Positions 34,989-44,674 of a stretch of DNA of 64,000 nucleotides are shown here, in pieces. How positions within the stretch are numbered: the first letter of the stretch is position 1; the number at the start of each line of letters is the position of its first letter. Position numbers and translations under genes: made by a program. This stretch comes from a gamma proteobacterium HTCC2207. GTDB taxonomy: Bacteria; Pseudomonadota; Gammaproteobacteria; Pseudomonadales; Porticoccaceae. Location: NCBI GenBank assembly GCA_000153445.1, contig CH672396.1, forward strand, positions 343,668 through 407,667. The letters are read 5' to 3'. The notes below the pieces were generated by a model. That model saw only the letters and a list, made by a program, of their open reading frames with translations. It was not told where the DNA came from and searched no databases.

Positions 34989-36386
34989 ATGCATATTCAT
35001 ATTCTCGGTATCTGCGGCACCTTTATGGGTAGCCTAGCACAGTTGGCCAAGCAGCTTGGCCATCAGGTATCCGGCAGCGACACCAATGTTTATCCCCCCA
35101 TGAGTACCCAGCTAGAACTGGCCGGCATCGAGTTGATCGAGGGCTTTGATCCCCAGCAGCTTCAGCCAGCACCGGATCTGATTATTGTTGGCAACGCCAT
35201 GTCCCGGGGTAATCCTTGTGTTGAATATATGCTCGACAATGGCCTTGTCTATACCTCTGGACCCCAGTGGCTGGGGGAGAATATTCTTCGTGACCAGAAT
35301 GTCATCTCGGTTTCCGGCACTCATGGCAAGACTACTACTAGCAGTATGGTTGCTGTGATTCTTGAATATGCCGGTTTGGAACCGGGATTTTTGATCGGCG
35401 GTGTACCTCTGGATTTTGGTCTCTCGGCACGCTTGAGCGCGGGGAGCGGTGGCTATTTTGTTGTTGAGGCGGATGAGTATGACAGTGCCTTTTTCGATAA
35501 GCGCTCGAAGTTTGTCCACTACCATAGCAACACGCTGATAATGAATAATCTGGAGTTTGATCACGGCGATATCTTTGATGATTTGGCTGCAATTCAACGC
35601 CAGTTCCACCATTTAGTGCGCACCCTGCCCAGCACAGGGCATCTTATTTACCCCGTTGATGACCATAACTTACAGCAGGTAGTTGATCAGGGCTGCTGGA
35701 GTCATATACAGACTTTTGCCGAAGCCGAACTGGGCTCTAAAGGCTGGGGCTCTAAAGGTTGGGGCTATAAACTATTGGCCGCGGATGGGTCAGAGTTTGA
35801 AATTATTGATCAGAATAATCAGTCGGCACTCATTAGCTGGCAACACAGTGGCCGACACAATGTGCTCAATGCCATTGCAGCGGTGATGGCGGCCTCCACA
35901 GTGGGTGTTAGTCTCGATAAAGCCTGCGAGGCGCTGAGTCAGTTCGTCGGCGTCAAAAGGCGTATGGAGGTGATCTATGAGGATGAACGAGTCACTGTCT
36001 ATGATGATTTTGCCCATCATCCCACTGCGATTATCAGCACCGTCCAAGGGCTGCGGGCAAAAGTGGGTAATGAGCAGGTGATCGCAATTGTTGAGCCGCG
36101 CTCGGCGACCATGAAGTTAGGCATGCACAAGGCGGCTCTGAGTGATGCTGTAGCGGCGGCGGATTGTGCGCTTTGGTACAAAGGGCCGGCGATTAACTGG
36201 GATCTGCAGGCGGTAGCATCGGCCTGTGTAGTCCCCGCCCTAGTTTGCGAAGAGATTGATCAATTATTAGCAAAGACCCTAGAGTCGATTCATCAACGCG
36301 CGGAGAAATCTCATGTGGTGGTGATGAGCAATGGGGGGTTTGAAGGATTTCATCTGCGTCTTGTGGCGGCGCTTAAAGCCAGTTGA
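34989..36386 (+). CDS. mpl: UDP-N-acetylmuramate:L-alanyl-gamma-D-glutamyl-meso-diaminopimelate ligase
   Basis: This 465-aa Mur ligase-family enzyme rejoins recycled murein tripeptide to UDP-MurNAc. It begins MHIHILGICGTFMGSLA, the Mpl-specific start, with the ATP motif SGTHGKTTTSS near residue 105-115, EADEYDSAFFDKRSKF, and the C-terminal YDDFAHHPTA. E. coli Mpl is 457 aa. An in-frame GSKGW duplication (35733-35762) adds a short insert near residue 250. Confidence 0.95.
   Translation: MHIHILGICGTFMGSLAQLAKQLGHQVSGSDTNVYPPMSTQLELAGIELIEGFDPQQLQPAPDLIIVGNAMSRGNPCVEYMLDNGLVYTSGPQWLGENILRDQNVISVSGTHGKTTTSSMVAVILEYAGLEPGFLIGGVPLDFGLSARLSAGSGGYFVVEADEYDSAFFDKRSKFVHYHSNTLIMNNLEFDHGDIFDDLAAIQRQFHHLVRTLPSTGHLIYPVDDHNLQQVVDQGCWSHIQTFAEAELGSKGWGSKGWGYKLLAADGSEFEIIDQNNQSALISWQHSGRHNVLNAIAAVMAASTVGVSLDKACEALSQFVGVKRRMEVIYEDERVTVYDDFAHHPTAIISTVQGLRAKVGNEQVIAIVEPRSATMKLGMHKAALSDAVAAADCALWYKGPAINWDLQAVASACVVPALVCEEIDQLLAKTLESIHQRAEKSHVVVMSNGGFEGFHLRLVAALKAS
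35733..35771 (+). repeat. 15-bp in-frame tandem duplication inside mpl
   Basis: GGCTCTAAAGGCTGG and GGCTCTAAAGGTTGG are adjacent, followed by the partial GGCTATAAA. They encode GSKGW-GSKGW-GYK in the central domain and keep the frame. Confidence 0.8.
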
Positions 36387-36405
36387 TAGAGGTACTGACT
36401 CCAGG

Positions 36406-36843
36406 TCACACCTGTAGCCAGAAGGTTACCGGCCCGTCATTGCACAGTGAGACCTGCATATCAGCGCCAAAGATGCCGCATTGAGTCTTAGCGTGAACCG
36501 CTTTGGCGCGAGTGGCAAACTGATTGTAGAGCGCCTCGGCCTGTGCCGGCGCGGCCGCTGAGGTGAAGCTTGGCCGCAGACCTTTTTTAGTATTTGCCGC
36601 CAGAGTAAATTGCGAAACGACCAATAGCCCGCCTTGAATATCCCGTAGTGATAGATTCATCTTGCCGTCAGCATCTGCAAACACTCGGTAATTCAGTACC
36701 TTCTCGAGTAGGCGTTCGACCTGACTCTCGTGATCCTCAGGCTCCACTGCCAGCAGCAACAAAATACCCTGATCGATTTCGCCACAGATCTGCTTGTCGA
36801 CGCGAACACTGGCGTGACTGACGCGCTGAATTAATCCAATCAT
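36406..36843 (-). CDS. dtd: D-aminoacyl-tRNA deacylase
   Basis: This 145-aa homodimeric enzyme removes D-amino acids (and glycine from tRNA-Ala) to protect translation. The family motifs are [13 protein letters not shown] and the C-terminal [10 protein letters not shown], which form the chiral-proofreading pocket; the N-terminus [15 protein letters not shown] is also diagnostic. Length is standard. It is 9 bases downstream of pip on the same strand. Confidence 0.96.
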   Translation of the reverse strand: MIGLIQRVSHASVRVDKQICGEIDQGILLLLAVEPEDHESQVERLLEKVLNYRVFADADGKMNLSLRDIQGGLLVVSQFTLAANTKKGLRPSFTSAAAPAQAEALYNQFATRAKAVHAKTQCGIFGADMQVSLCNDGPVTFWLQV

Positions 36844-36852
36844 AGGGAAACC

Positions 36853-37812
36853 TTAAGTCTTTGTTTCGAGATGGTAGGCGAGCCTGTTGGTCGCGCGCAC
36901 TAGTGCATCGGTGGTGCCGCGCTCGGAGGAGGAGTGGCCAGCATCGCCAATAATATCCAGCGTGGCGCTTGGCCAGGCTTCACTGAGGGCAATGGCTTGA
37001 TTGACCGGGCAGACCATATCGTAGCGACCGTGAACAATGGTGCCTGGAATATCCTTGAGTAGATGAGCATTGTCGATAATTTGATTTGGCGCTATGAAGG
37101 CTTTGTTTATAAAGTAGTGGGCTTCAATCCGCGCCATGGCAATGGCCATATGGGGGTTGGCAAAACGCTCGACTACCTCATTGTTAATAGAGAGAGTGGC
37201 GCAGCGTCCCTCCCAGATGGACCAGGCTTTAGCCGCGGCCATGCGCTCAAAGTCATTGTCTCCGGTGAGGCGACGATAAAAGGCTGCGACCATATCGCCG
37301 CGCTCGCTCTCTGGTATCACTTGGCTGTATTGCTGCCAGTACTCGGGGAAGATACGGCCGGCACCGTCTTGATAGAACCAGTTAATATCTTCGTCGCGAC
37401 ATAAAAAGATACCGCGCAGAATTAATCCCAAGATCAGTTGCGGGTACTGCTGTGCATAGAGCAACCCGAGAGTGGAGCCCCAAGAGCCGCCGAAGACCAC
37501 CCAGCGCTCAATATCCAGTGCTGCGCGAATGGTTTCAATATCCTCGATCAAGGCTGCAGTATTATTATTGTCCAATAATGCATGGGGCGTAGAGCGACCA
37601 GCCCCCCGTTGATCAAATAAAATAATGCGGTATTTTTCTGGATCAAAAAAACAGCGATCGGTCACTGCGGTGCCGCCGCCAGGCCCTCCATGGATAAATA
37701 GCACTGGAATCCCTTCGGGATTACCCGACTCTTCTACATAGAGTTGATGAGGTGCTGTAACTGCTATAAATTGAGTTTTGTAAGGCCGAATATCCGGAAA
37801 ACGTTTGATCAT
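36853..37812 (-). CDS. pip: proline iminopeptidase
   Basis: This 319-aa alpha/beta hydrolase of peptidase family S33 cleaves N-terminal proline. It has the oxyanion-hole HGGPGGG, FDQRGAGRSTPH, the nucleophile Ser in GGSWGSTLG, Asp in HGRYDMVCP and His in GDAGHSS. This combination is characteristic of the single-chain prolyl aminopeptidase family. It is followed closely by dtd. Confidence 0.94.
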   Translation of the reverse strand: MIKRFPDIRPYKTQFIAVTAPHQLYVEESGNPEGIPVLFIHGGPGGGTAVTDRCFFDPEKYRIILFDQRGAGRSTPHALLDNNNTAALIEDIETIRAALDIERWVVFGGSWGSTLGLLYAQQYPQLILGLILRGIFLCRDEDINWFYQDGAGRIFPEYWQQYSQVIPESERGDMVAAFYRRLTGDNDFERMAAAKAWSIWEGRCATLSINNEVVERFANPHMAIAMARIEAHYFINKAFIAPNQIIDNAHLLKDIPGTIVHGRYDMVCPVNQAIALSEAWPSATLDIIGDAGHSSSERGTTDALVRATNRLAYHLETKT

Positions 37813-37917
37813 TGAACTAGTATAACCTGGTCAGTAGTTTCGTTTCGCGTGGTGCTTAGCATAGTCGATTATAGAGCGGATAAACCACCGGCGAGGCGAA
37901 TTAGTTGAGGGCAAATA

Positions 37918-38484
37918 ATGACCGAGAATAAACGTTGTGCTTGGTGCGGGGATGATCCGCTCTATCAGCAGTACCACGACCGCGAGTGGGGCGTGCCCTG
38001 CCGCGATGACCAAATGCTATTTGAGTTTGTGGTGCTTGAAGGCGCCCAAGCTGGCCTCTCCTGGATAACGATTTTGCGCAAACGCGAGAGTTACCGTCAG
38101 GCTTTTGCCAACTTTGATGTGCGCAAGGTGGCGGCATTTGATGACGCTGATGTAGAGCGACTACTTAAAAACCCGGGCATTGTCCGCAACCGTCTCAAGG
38201 TTGCTAGCACCATCTCTAATGCGCGACACTTTATTGATTTGCAAAATGAGCATGGCAGTTTTAGCAATTATATCTGGGGCTTTGTAGACAACCTGCCCAT
38301 CGTCAACCACTGGTCGTCGCTGGCACAGATTCCGGCATCCACTGAGCTGTCCGACAAAATCAGTAAAGAGATGAAAAAGCGTGGCTTTAAATTTTTTGGC
38401 ACAACAATCTGTTATGCCTTTTTGCAGGCGGTGGGGGTGGTCAATGATCACACCAGGGACTGCTTTCGTTGCGGTCAGGACTAA
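37918..38484 (+). CDS. tag: DNA-3-methyladenine glycosylase I
   Basis: This 188-aa base-excision enzyme removes 3-methyladenine. The zinc-binding set is conserved: Cys7 and His20 (RCAWCGDDPLYQQYHDREWG region) and, near the end, His and Cys spaced H-x3-C in NDHTRDC. The helix-hairpin-helix core with FEFVVLEGAQAGLSW and KFFGTTICYAFLQAVG is typical. GAGGG about 7 bases upstream supports the ATG. Confidence 0.95.
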   Translation: MTENKRCAWCGDDPLYQQYHDREWGVPCRDDQMLFEFVVLEGAQAGLSWITILRKRESYRQAFANFDVRKVAAFDDADVERLLKNPGIVRNRLKVASTISNARHFIDLQNEHGSFSNYIWGFVDNLPIVNHWSSLAQIPASTELSDKISKEMKKRGFKFFGTTICYAFLQAVGVVNDHTRDCFRCGQD

Positions 38485-38499
38485 AGCGATGCAGTCAAT

Positions 38500-39531
38500 T
38501 TAGCCCACAATCACCATATCGCGGCCCATATGTTTTGCCTGATAGAGCCCGTTTTCTGCGGTGGATATCAGGTCGTCAATACCAGTACATTTATCGATTG
38601 AGGCGACACCTACACTGAGCGATATCCGCAGCTGGTCGCCCTGAGCTTCCTTGGCCAGTTTCCCTGCCTGGGCTCGCAACCGCTCGGCGATATTGACTGC
38701 GGCTTCTGAATTGGCGGTAGGCAGCAACACCATAAATTCATTGCCACCCCAACGTGCCACCACATCTTCACCTCGCAGCGGTTCGCTGAGTAAGACGCCA
38801 ATAGCATGCAGCACCTCGTCGCCCACATCATGGCCGTAGCGATCATTGATAAATTTAAAGTTGTCGAGATCTGCAAGCAGTATCGAGAACGGCTGATTTA
38901 CCAGACGGTACTGCTGATATTTTTTCTCCAATCGCTGCTCCATATCGTGGCGGTTGGGGAGTTTGGTGAGCTGGTCCTGATGGGCAATTTGATCGACGCG
39001 ACGGGACAGATCTTTGTAGCGATTGAGGCTGCGGGAATGTGAATTGTCCATGGCAATAGCAAATACCGACAGCACCGCAAACGAGGACAAGAAGCGTACC
39101 AGGGTTACGTCGCTGTATGCTGGCATCAGAATAAATAGCGATGGCCCGTAAAAAAGCCAGGCCGACCCGATGAGGACGGCGCCGAGTATAAAGACACTGC
39201 TGCGATAACCGAAGCAGCCCACCAACACCGGAATAATAGTCAGGCACCAGAGCAGTGCAGAGCCGTCTGATGCACCGGAGAGCAGGTAAAAGTAGCTGCC
39301 TATCATTACTGTGGCGAGCAGTAGGCGCGCTGTCCGGGGTCGATCAAAGATCGAGTGAATACCGAGACCGACTAGGAGGAGTGCCGCCATAGCGAGATAA
39401 AACGTGGCTAGATCCATGTCTCCTTGGTAGTAGGAGTAGAAGGCAAAGAGTACTGAGATAATTTCCTGGCTGACCAGGGAGAAGGAGAGAAATCCCCTAG
39501 GTATAGAATCTGTGCTGTCGAGTTCCGTCAT
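38500..39531 (-). CDS. membrane GGDEF-domain protein with GGNEF active-site motif
   Basis: This 343-aa protein has about six N-terminal membrane helices (20-175) and a GGDEF domain with NRHDMEQRL, LLADLDNFKFINDRYGHDVGD and then GGNEF at about residue 262-266. The family's metal-binding Asp/Glu at the third position is Asn here, so diguanylate cyclase activity is doubtful. An I-site RxxD (RGED) five residues upstream is kept, so it could act as a cyclic-di-GMP receptor. ATG 39531 is favoured by an upstream GGTGGGAAG. Confidence 0.88.
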   Translation of the reverse strand: MTELDSTDSIPRGFLSFSLVSQEIISVLFAFYSYYQGDMDLATFYLAMAALLLVGLGIHSIFDRPRTARLLLATVMIGSYFYLLSGASDGSALLWCLTIIPVLVGCFGYRSSVFILGAVLIGSAWLFYGPSLFILMPAYSDVTLVRFLSSFAVLSVFAIAMDNSHSRSLNRYKDLSRRVDQIAHQDQLTKLPNRHDMEQRLEKKYQQYRLVNQPFSILLADLDNFKFINDRYGHDVGDEVLHAIGVLLSEPLRGEDVVARWGGNEFMVLLPTANSEAAVNIAERLRAQAGKLAKEAQGDQLRISLSVGVASIDKCTGIDDLISTAENGLYQAKHMGRDMVIVG

Positions 39532-39610
39532 AAGCTTCCCACCATCCATTGGTAGTAAATGTCGCGCTAAAATCTGGCGCTTAATGCCTAATTCTAAAGC
39601 GTAAACAGAC

Positions 39611-39640
39611 GGGCCACCGAAACCAGTGGCCCACCTTTTT
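39611..39640. terminator. stem-loop between typA and the GGNEF gene
   Basis: GGGCCAC (39611-39617) pairs with GTGGCCC (39626-39632). It is 3' of typA on the minus strand but has its T tract (39636-39640) on the plus side, so termination of typA is plausible but not strong. Confidence 0.45.
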
Positions 39641-39675
39641 AAACAGATTACTTAGCGTTTGTTACGTGTTACTGA

Positions 39676-41487
39676 TTACTTAGGCGCACGCTTGCGTTCA
39701 TTCTCAGTCAGTCGCTTCTTGCGCAGACGAATGCTCACAGGAGTGACTTCCACCAGCTCATCGTCTTCAATAAACTCAAGAGCCTGCTCTAGCGTGTGCT
39801 TGATCGGCGGCACTAGGGTCAGTGCTTCGTCTGTTCCCGAGGCGCGAACATTAGTCAGCTGCTTGCCTTTAATCGGGTTGACCACCAAATCATTGTTGCG
39901 AGAGTGAATACCTACTACTTGACCTTCGTACACATCGATCGCATGACCTAAGAATAGACGACCGCGGGCCTGAATGTTAAACAGTGCGTAAGCAGCAGTT
40001 TTTCCTTTAACCATACTGATCAGTGCGCCGTTTTTGCGCGAGTGGGCTTCGCCCTCTTTTGCTGGAGCGTACTTGTCAAAAATGCTGGTCATAATGCCTG
40101 AGCCTGAAGTCAGAGTCAGGAAGGCGCCACGGAAACCAATCAGTCCGCGAGACGGCATAGAAAACTCTAGTCTTACGCGACCTTTGCCGTCAGGTTCCAT
40201 GTTGGTCAGCTCGGCTTTACGCATGCCGAGTTCTTCCATTACCGAACCCTGGTGCTGCTCTTCAACATCGATTACAACCTGCTCAAAGGGCTCGTAAACC
40301 TTGCCGTCGACAATCTTTTTTACCACTTCTGGACGGGAAACGCCCATCTCGAAGCCTTCGCGACGCATGGTTTCAATCAATACCGACAGGTGCAACTCAC
40401 CGCGACCAGAGACAATAAACTTGTCCGGCGTATCGCCAGGCGCTACGCGCAGTGCAACGTTGTGAATCAACTCTTGCTCGAGACGGTCTTTAATATTTCG
40501 CGTTGTTACATACTTGCCTTCGAGTCCGGCAAACGGAGAATCGTTAACAATAAAGGTCATGCTTACAGTGGGTTCATCAACACTCAGTGCTGGCAAGGCT
40601 TCAATATTCTCTGGATCACAGAGAGTGTCTGAAATACTCAGGCCGTCAATGCCGTTGATGCAGACGATATCGCCAGCGCCGGCCAATTGGGTCTCGATCT
40701 GCTCGAGTCCAAGATACCCTTTAACGTTGAGAACCTTACCTTTACGCTCTTTGCCGTCGGCAGACTTAACAATAACCTGCTGTCCTGGCTTGAGCTTGCC
40801 GCGAGTAATTCGGCCAACACCGATAACGCCAACATAGCTGTCATAGGCCAGTGCTGATACCTGCATTTGGAAAGGGCCATCGACGTCTACTTTTGGCGCT
40901 GGTACGTCATTGACGATCATTTCATAGAGCGGCGTCATATCGTCGGCCATATCGTCGACATCGAGACCGGCTATGCCGTTGAGTGCTGAGGCATAAATAA
41001 CCGGGAAGTCCAATTGCTCATCGGTAGCACCAAGATTGTCGAACAGGTCAAAGACCTGATCCATAACCCAGTCAGGTCGAGCGCCTGGACGGTCAACTTT
41101 GTTGATAACAACGATTGGACGCAAACCCTGCTCGAATGCTTTGGACGTTACAAAGCGTGTCTGTGGCATGGGGCCGTCTACGGCATCAACCAAAAGCAAT
41201 ACTGAGTCGACCATGGACAGTACGCGCTCTACTTCACCGCCGAAGTCGGCGTGACCTGGGGTGTCTACAATATTGATGCGGTAATCATTCCAGTTGATCG
41301 CAGTATTCTTTGCCAGAATCGTAATTCCGCGCTCTTTCTCCTGATCGTTGGAGTCCATAAGGCGTTCGGAACCCACATCTTTACGATCGAGGGTGCCAGA
41401 TTGGCTGAGAAGTTTATCGACCAGTGTTGTCTTACCGTGGTCAACGTGGGCAATGATTGCAATGTTCCGCAGGTTTTCAATGGACAT
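39676..41487 (-). CDS. typA: ribosome-associated GTPase TypA/BipA
   Basis: This 603-aa translational GTPase assists 50S assembly and stress adaptation. G1 is AHVDHGKTT near residue 12-20, with [16 protein letters not shown] (G3) and [10 protein letters not shown] (G4). EF-G-like domains III and V follow, and the unique C-terminal domain has [16 protein letters not shown]. The start at 41487 ([19 protein letters not shown]) aligns with E. coli TypA. Its neighbourhood with glnA is conserved in Pseudomonas-type genomes. Confidence 0.97.
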   Translation of the reverse strand: MSIENLRNIAIIAHVDHGKTTLVDKLLSQSGTLDRKDVGSERLMDSNDQEKERGITILAKNTAINWNDYRINIVDTPGHADFGGEVERVLSMVDSVLLLVDAVDGPMPQTRFVTSKAFEQGLRPIVVINKVDRPGARPDWVMDQVFDLFDNLGATDEQLDFPVIYASALNGIAGLDVDDMADDMTPLYEMIVNDVPAPKVDVDGPFQMQVSALAYDSYVGVIGVGRITRGKLKPGQQVIVKSADGKERKGKVLNVKGYLGLEQIETQLAGAGDIVCINGIDGLSISDTLCDPENIEALPALSVDEPTVSMTFIVNDSPFAGLEGKYVTTRNIKDRLEQELIHNVALRVAPGDTPDKFIVSGRGELHLSVLIETMRREGFEMGVSRPEVVKKIVDGKVYEPFEQVVIDVEEQHQGSVMEELGMRKAELTNMEPDGKGRVRLEFSMPSRGLIGFRGAFLTLTSGSGIMTSIFDKYAPAKEGEAHSRKNGALISMVKGKTAAYALFNIQARGRLFLGHAIDVYEGQVVGIHSRNNDLVVNPIKGKQLTNVRASGTDEALTLVPPIKHTLEQALEFIEDDELVEVTPVSIRLRKKRLTENERKRAPK

Positions 41488-41557
41488 GAGAGGTACCAGT
41501 AGGCGCAAAAAGGCGCGATTATAGGCTAATTGACAGAAACTGCTACGGATCTTTTCA

Positions 41558-43930
41558 CTAGGCGGTAGATTCTTCTCTGCTGAGGCTGTTGCGTTCGATC
41601 AACATTCGAGTGATTGCGGTGGCTGGCGAGGGGGGTGCGATCAGATTTCCCTGTAATAACTGACAACCTGTATCGAGTAAAAGATGATGTATTTCGGCCT
41701 CTTCAACGCAGGGCGCGATGCAATTTAAGCCTACGGATTTGGTCAGCTCCACCAGTCCTTTAACCAAATTCCAAGAACTTTCCATATAGGGACATTCGGC
41801 CATTAACTTGTGGGAGATGCGAATCGTGCTCACATCGAATTCCCGCAGCTTCTGAATGGGCAGGGTTTGGTAGCCGACATTGTCTACCACAAACTGAATG
41901 CCCAGAGCTTTGAGGCTGTTCAGTTGTAGGGTTAGAGGGTTATGTATTTTTGGCAGGGTTTCCGTATGAATGGTGAATACCAGTGTATCTGCCTTAATGG
42001 CATATTTAGTCAGCAGAGCTTTAATGCTCAGGGTAAACGACGGGTGCTCCAGTTCACGCAAGCTGAGGGTGTAGTAGATCTGCTGATCTTCGCGCCATAA
42101 GTCCTGAGTGCGCCAGAGGTCTACCTGATTAAATATCTGTTCAAGCAATGTTAGAGAGATATCCACGATCATTGAGCCTGACTCGAGCAGCGCAATAATT
42201 TCATTGGCAGCAATCAATTCATTGTCTGGATTTTTCCAGCGCAAAAATATCTGCAGGCCGCAAATCAGGTTTGTCTTAGTGTCGAGAATCGGCTGGTAAT
42301 AGGGTAAAAACGATTGGTTGTTGGTTTTGTCCCGCAGTTGCTCCAATAGCATTGCCTGAGTTTGCATCTCAGAGGGCAGTTTCTGATTGTGAAAATAGTA
42401 GTTTGATGTGCCCTCCCGCTTGATGGTGTAAAGCGCTTTGTCCGCTTGCTGCAAAATAGCCTCACCATCGGAGCTGCCATCGTTGAACAGTACTATGCCG
42501 ATACTGCAGCTGATACGGAATTTCTCATCCTTGATCACTAGGGGCTCGCGGGCGGCATCAATTATTTTTTCTGCGACTTGGTCAATCTGCAGGCGCGAGG
42601 GCTCTTCTTCAGTGCCGAGGTTTTCCAGCAGCACAACGAATTCGTCACCGCCGAGGCGCGCAACAGCCTCTTCGGTACGAATCACCTTGCGCAGGCGTTG
42701 AGCAAATAGGGCCAGAGCCAAATCACCGTAGTGATGACCTCGAGTGTCGTTAATCTCTTTGAAATGATCTAAATCGATAAAGAGTAGAGAGCAGTAAGCT
42801 TGGCTGCGCTGGGCGAGTGCAACAACGCGGTTTAATTCTTCCATTAAGCGAGGGCGGTTGGGCAGACCGGTCAATGGGTCGAAATAGGCCTGTTGCTTAA
42901 TGCGTGTCTCGAGATTTACTCGGTCAGTCACATCTTCAACAAAGGATGCAGCACCCACCACATTCATCGCCTCATCAAACAGTGGCGTATCATTCCATTC
43001 GCAGATAATCATGGTGCCGTCGCGAGTGACATTTTCTGCGGTGCCAGTGAAGTCTTTACCAAATAGGAAAAGATCGTTTTCCACCTGCTGAAGTAAAAAA
43101 CTCTTCTTTTTGTCATATAAAAATTCTGTGGTGCGACCCAGTACCTCGTCTTTGGCATAACCAAATATGGTGGTGGCCGCTGGATTCCAGCCAATTATTT
43201 CGCGCTCTTGATTCCATTCAATAAATCCAAGGGGCGTCTGCTCGATCAGGCTGGTGATTTTTTGACTAGTGGCAATAACGACATCTGAGTGCTCGTCGGC
43301 TTTGATCATATTGCCGGTCGCCCAGCTAAAGGCCCGGCGCTGGCTAAGCTGATTGCGATTGAAGATAAAATAGGCCAGTGGGACTAGGATTAAAAATCCC
43401 GGGTTTATCTGAGGTTGGTAGCTAAACAACGCAATAAATAATGGTGCAAAAATCAGACTCAAAAAAAGATGGCGGAAGATAGCCTTTAGCGCGTAAGTCA
43501 ATGGCCAGGCGTAGGTCAGGGCAATAAGCATTAAAGATGCAAAGACCGATTTTTCTAAAGAGTCGGGGGTGATAAAGGTCACTGCTGCGGCACCGTAAAG
43601 TGCGGCAAAAATCAGTGATGAGGTGGTGATGAGGGTTTGTGTTTGACTGGTGCTAGCCTTGGTGTCGCGGCGTATTTTCACGGACCACAGCCAAACGGTA
43701 AGGCTTGCTAGGACAGCTGTGGTGAGCCAGGCCCAGTTCCAGATTATTGGGTTTTGATTGCTTGCCAAAACAACCAGTAAGATGGCGCCAGCCATTGAAA
43801 TTCTAAGGCCCGAACTGATGTTTTTTGAAGCATGCCTTTCCAGCTCGATCTGTATCGAGCTGTTGAGTGAGCGGGGATTGGGCTGCTCTGCTTCCTTGAA
43901 TTCCCCGAGCAAATTTTCAGTGCTCATCAT
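41558..43930 (-). CDS. membrane PAS-GGDEF protein with degenerate EAL domain
   Basis: This 790-aa protein has a membrane-spanning N-terminal sensor (about 40-195), a PAS domain (about 225-345), an intact GGDEF domain (ARLGGDEFVVLLE) and a C-terminal EAL fold. The EAL domain has lost its catalytic residues: the EAL triplet is replaced in GLQIFLRW, the VNLS Asn by TLSL, and DDFG by VDNVG. Diguanylate cyclase activity is likely; phosphodiesterase activity is not. AGGA 8 bases before ATG 43930 supports that start. Confidence 0.9.
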   Translation of the reverse strand: MMSTENLLGEFKEAEQPNPRSLNSSIQIELERHASKNISSGLRISMAGAILLVVLASNQNPIIWNWAWLTTAVLASLTVWLWSVKIRRDTKASTSQTQTLITTSSLIFAALYGAAAVTFITPDSLEKSVFASLMLIALTYAWPLTYALKAIFRHLFLSLIFAPLFIALFSYQPQINPGFLILVPLAYFIFNRNQLSQRRAFSWATGNMIKADEHSDVVIATSQKITSLIEQTPLGFIEWNQEREIIGWNPAATTIFGYAKDEVLGRTTEFLYDKKKSFLLQQVENDLFLFGKDFTGTAENVTRDGTMIICEWNDTPLFDEAMNVVGAASFVEDVTDRVNLETRIKQQAYFDPLTGLPNRPRLMEELNRVVALAQRSQAYCSLLFIDLDHFKEINDTRGHHYGDLALALFAQRLRKVIRTEEAVARLGGDEFVVLLENLGTEEEPSRLQIDQVAEKIIDAAREPLVIKDEKFRISCSIGIVLFNDGSSDGEAILQQADKALYTIKREGTSNYYFHNQKLPSEMQTQAMLLEQLRDKTNNQSFLPYYQPILDTKTNLICGLQIFLRWKNPDNELIAANEIIALLESGSMIVDISLTLLEQIFNQVDLWRTQDLWREDQQIYYTLSLRELEHPSFTLSIKALLTKYAIKADTLVFTIHTETLPKIHNPLTLQLNSLKALGIQFVVDNVGYQTLPIQKLREFDVSTIRISHKLMAECPYMESSWNLVKGLVELTKSVGLNCIAPCVEEAEIHHLLLDTGCQLLQGNLIAPPSPATAITRMLIERNSLSREESTA

Positions 43931-44099
43931 CGGCTGCATCCTGCGGCTGATTTCGGTTGGACAAAACTCAGGCTAAGCTCTAAATATAGTCGCTTCTCAG
44001 TGACAATGGCGACTAATCAACTTAAATAATGTGAAATAGACCGCATATACTGTTGTTCTGATTGTTTATTTCTTGTTTTGGATCTGTCGCTTGAAAGGG

Positions 44100-44366
44100 T
44101 TAGGGGGTAAAGACTGCGATCTTTTCAAAGCCGTTTTTTCGCAATGCGTCAGCATGGAGGCGGCTCATAATCCCTTTTTCACAGTACAGCAGGTAGGACT
44201 GATGTCTATCTAGCTCGTCGAGCTGTTTTTTGATTTGGAAGAATGGCATGCGGATGATCTTATTGGTTGGCCAGATTAGCGGGCGTCGCTCAGTTTCATC
44301 CGGATGACGCACGTCGAGGATAATGTCTTGCGCCTGTGGCTGTGAGATTGTTTCAATTATCGCCAT
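44100..44366 (-). CDS. single rhodanese domain resembling the C-terminus of ThiI
   Basis: This 88-aa protein has the rhodanese active-site loop YCEKGIMSR with Cys62 and ends in ALRKNGFEKIAVFTP. The sequence around it (ILDVRHPDE, ERRPL, LPF-like MPFF, YLLYCEKGIMSRLHADALR) resembles the last 90 residues of gammaproteobacterial ThiI (tRNA 4-thiouridine/thiazole sulfurtransferase) rather than GlpE or YibN. It sits at the thiI position beside glnA, but no THUMP or PP-loop part exists. It may be a stand-alone sulfur carrier or a relic of thiI. Confidence 0.8.
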   Translation of the reverse strand: MAIIETISQPQAQDIILDVRHPDETERRPLIWPTNKIIRMPFFQIKKQLDELDRHQSYLLYCEKGIMSRLHADALRKNGFEKIAVFTP

Positions 44367-44426
44367 TGCCTGGATTCCTGAATGGATGTTGATATAAGCA
44401 CACTAGATAGAATAGATCGCATAGAA

Positions 44427-44440
44427 AGTCTAATTAGACT
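44427..44440. promoter_or_regulatory. 14-bp perfect palindrome upstream of the ThiI-like rhodanese
   Basis: AGTCTAATTAGACT is a perfect inverted repeat in the divergent region between the rhodanese gene and glnA, 60 bases from the rhodanese start. It may be an operator; the binding factor is unknown. Confidence 0.4.
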
Positions 44441-44520
44441 AGAAAGAATGGCAGAAAAACCGCTCAAAAGCATTATACTGCTGCGGTTCAACAATAAGCC
44501 TAAATAAAATCCTGATCTTA

Positions 44521-44537
44521 AGCACGCTAATGGTGCA
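44521..44537. promoter_or_regulatory. NtrC-binding site 1 upstream of glnA
   Basis: AGCACG-CTAAT-GGTGCA matches 10 of the 12 fixed bases of the NtrC consensus TGCACC-N5-GGTGCA. It is centred 31 bp from the second site, about three helical turns. Confidence 0.8.
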
Positions 44538-44551
44538 TCTTGCTTTTTGAA

Positions 44552-44568
44552 TGCACCATTATGGTGCC
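44552..44568. promoter_or_regulatory. NtrC-binding site 2 upstream of glnA
   Basis: TGCACC-ATTAT-GGTGCC matches 11 of 12 fixed bases of the NtrC consensus. It lies about 107 bp upstream of the sigma-54 promoter, a usual enhancer distance. Confidence 0.88.
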
Positions 44569-44674
44569 TTTCGGTTGGGTGACGTGAGTTGTTGGCCGCC
44601 TGCCATTGGCCGGTATGGCAGATTTGGCGCTGGCTTCGTCAAGCATCGCTGGATCTGTGTGGGGGCATGCCTAT

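Noticed and set aside
44367-44520. Possible remnant of the missing N-terminal part of thiI upstream of the stand-alone rhodanese
   Set aside because: No frame in this spacer resembles THUMP or PP-loop sequence; it is AT-rich regulatory DNA.
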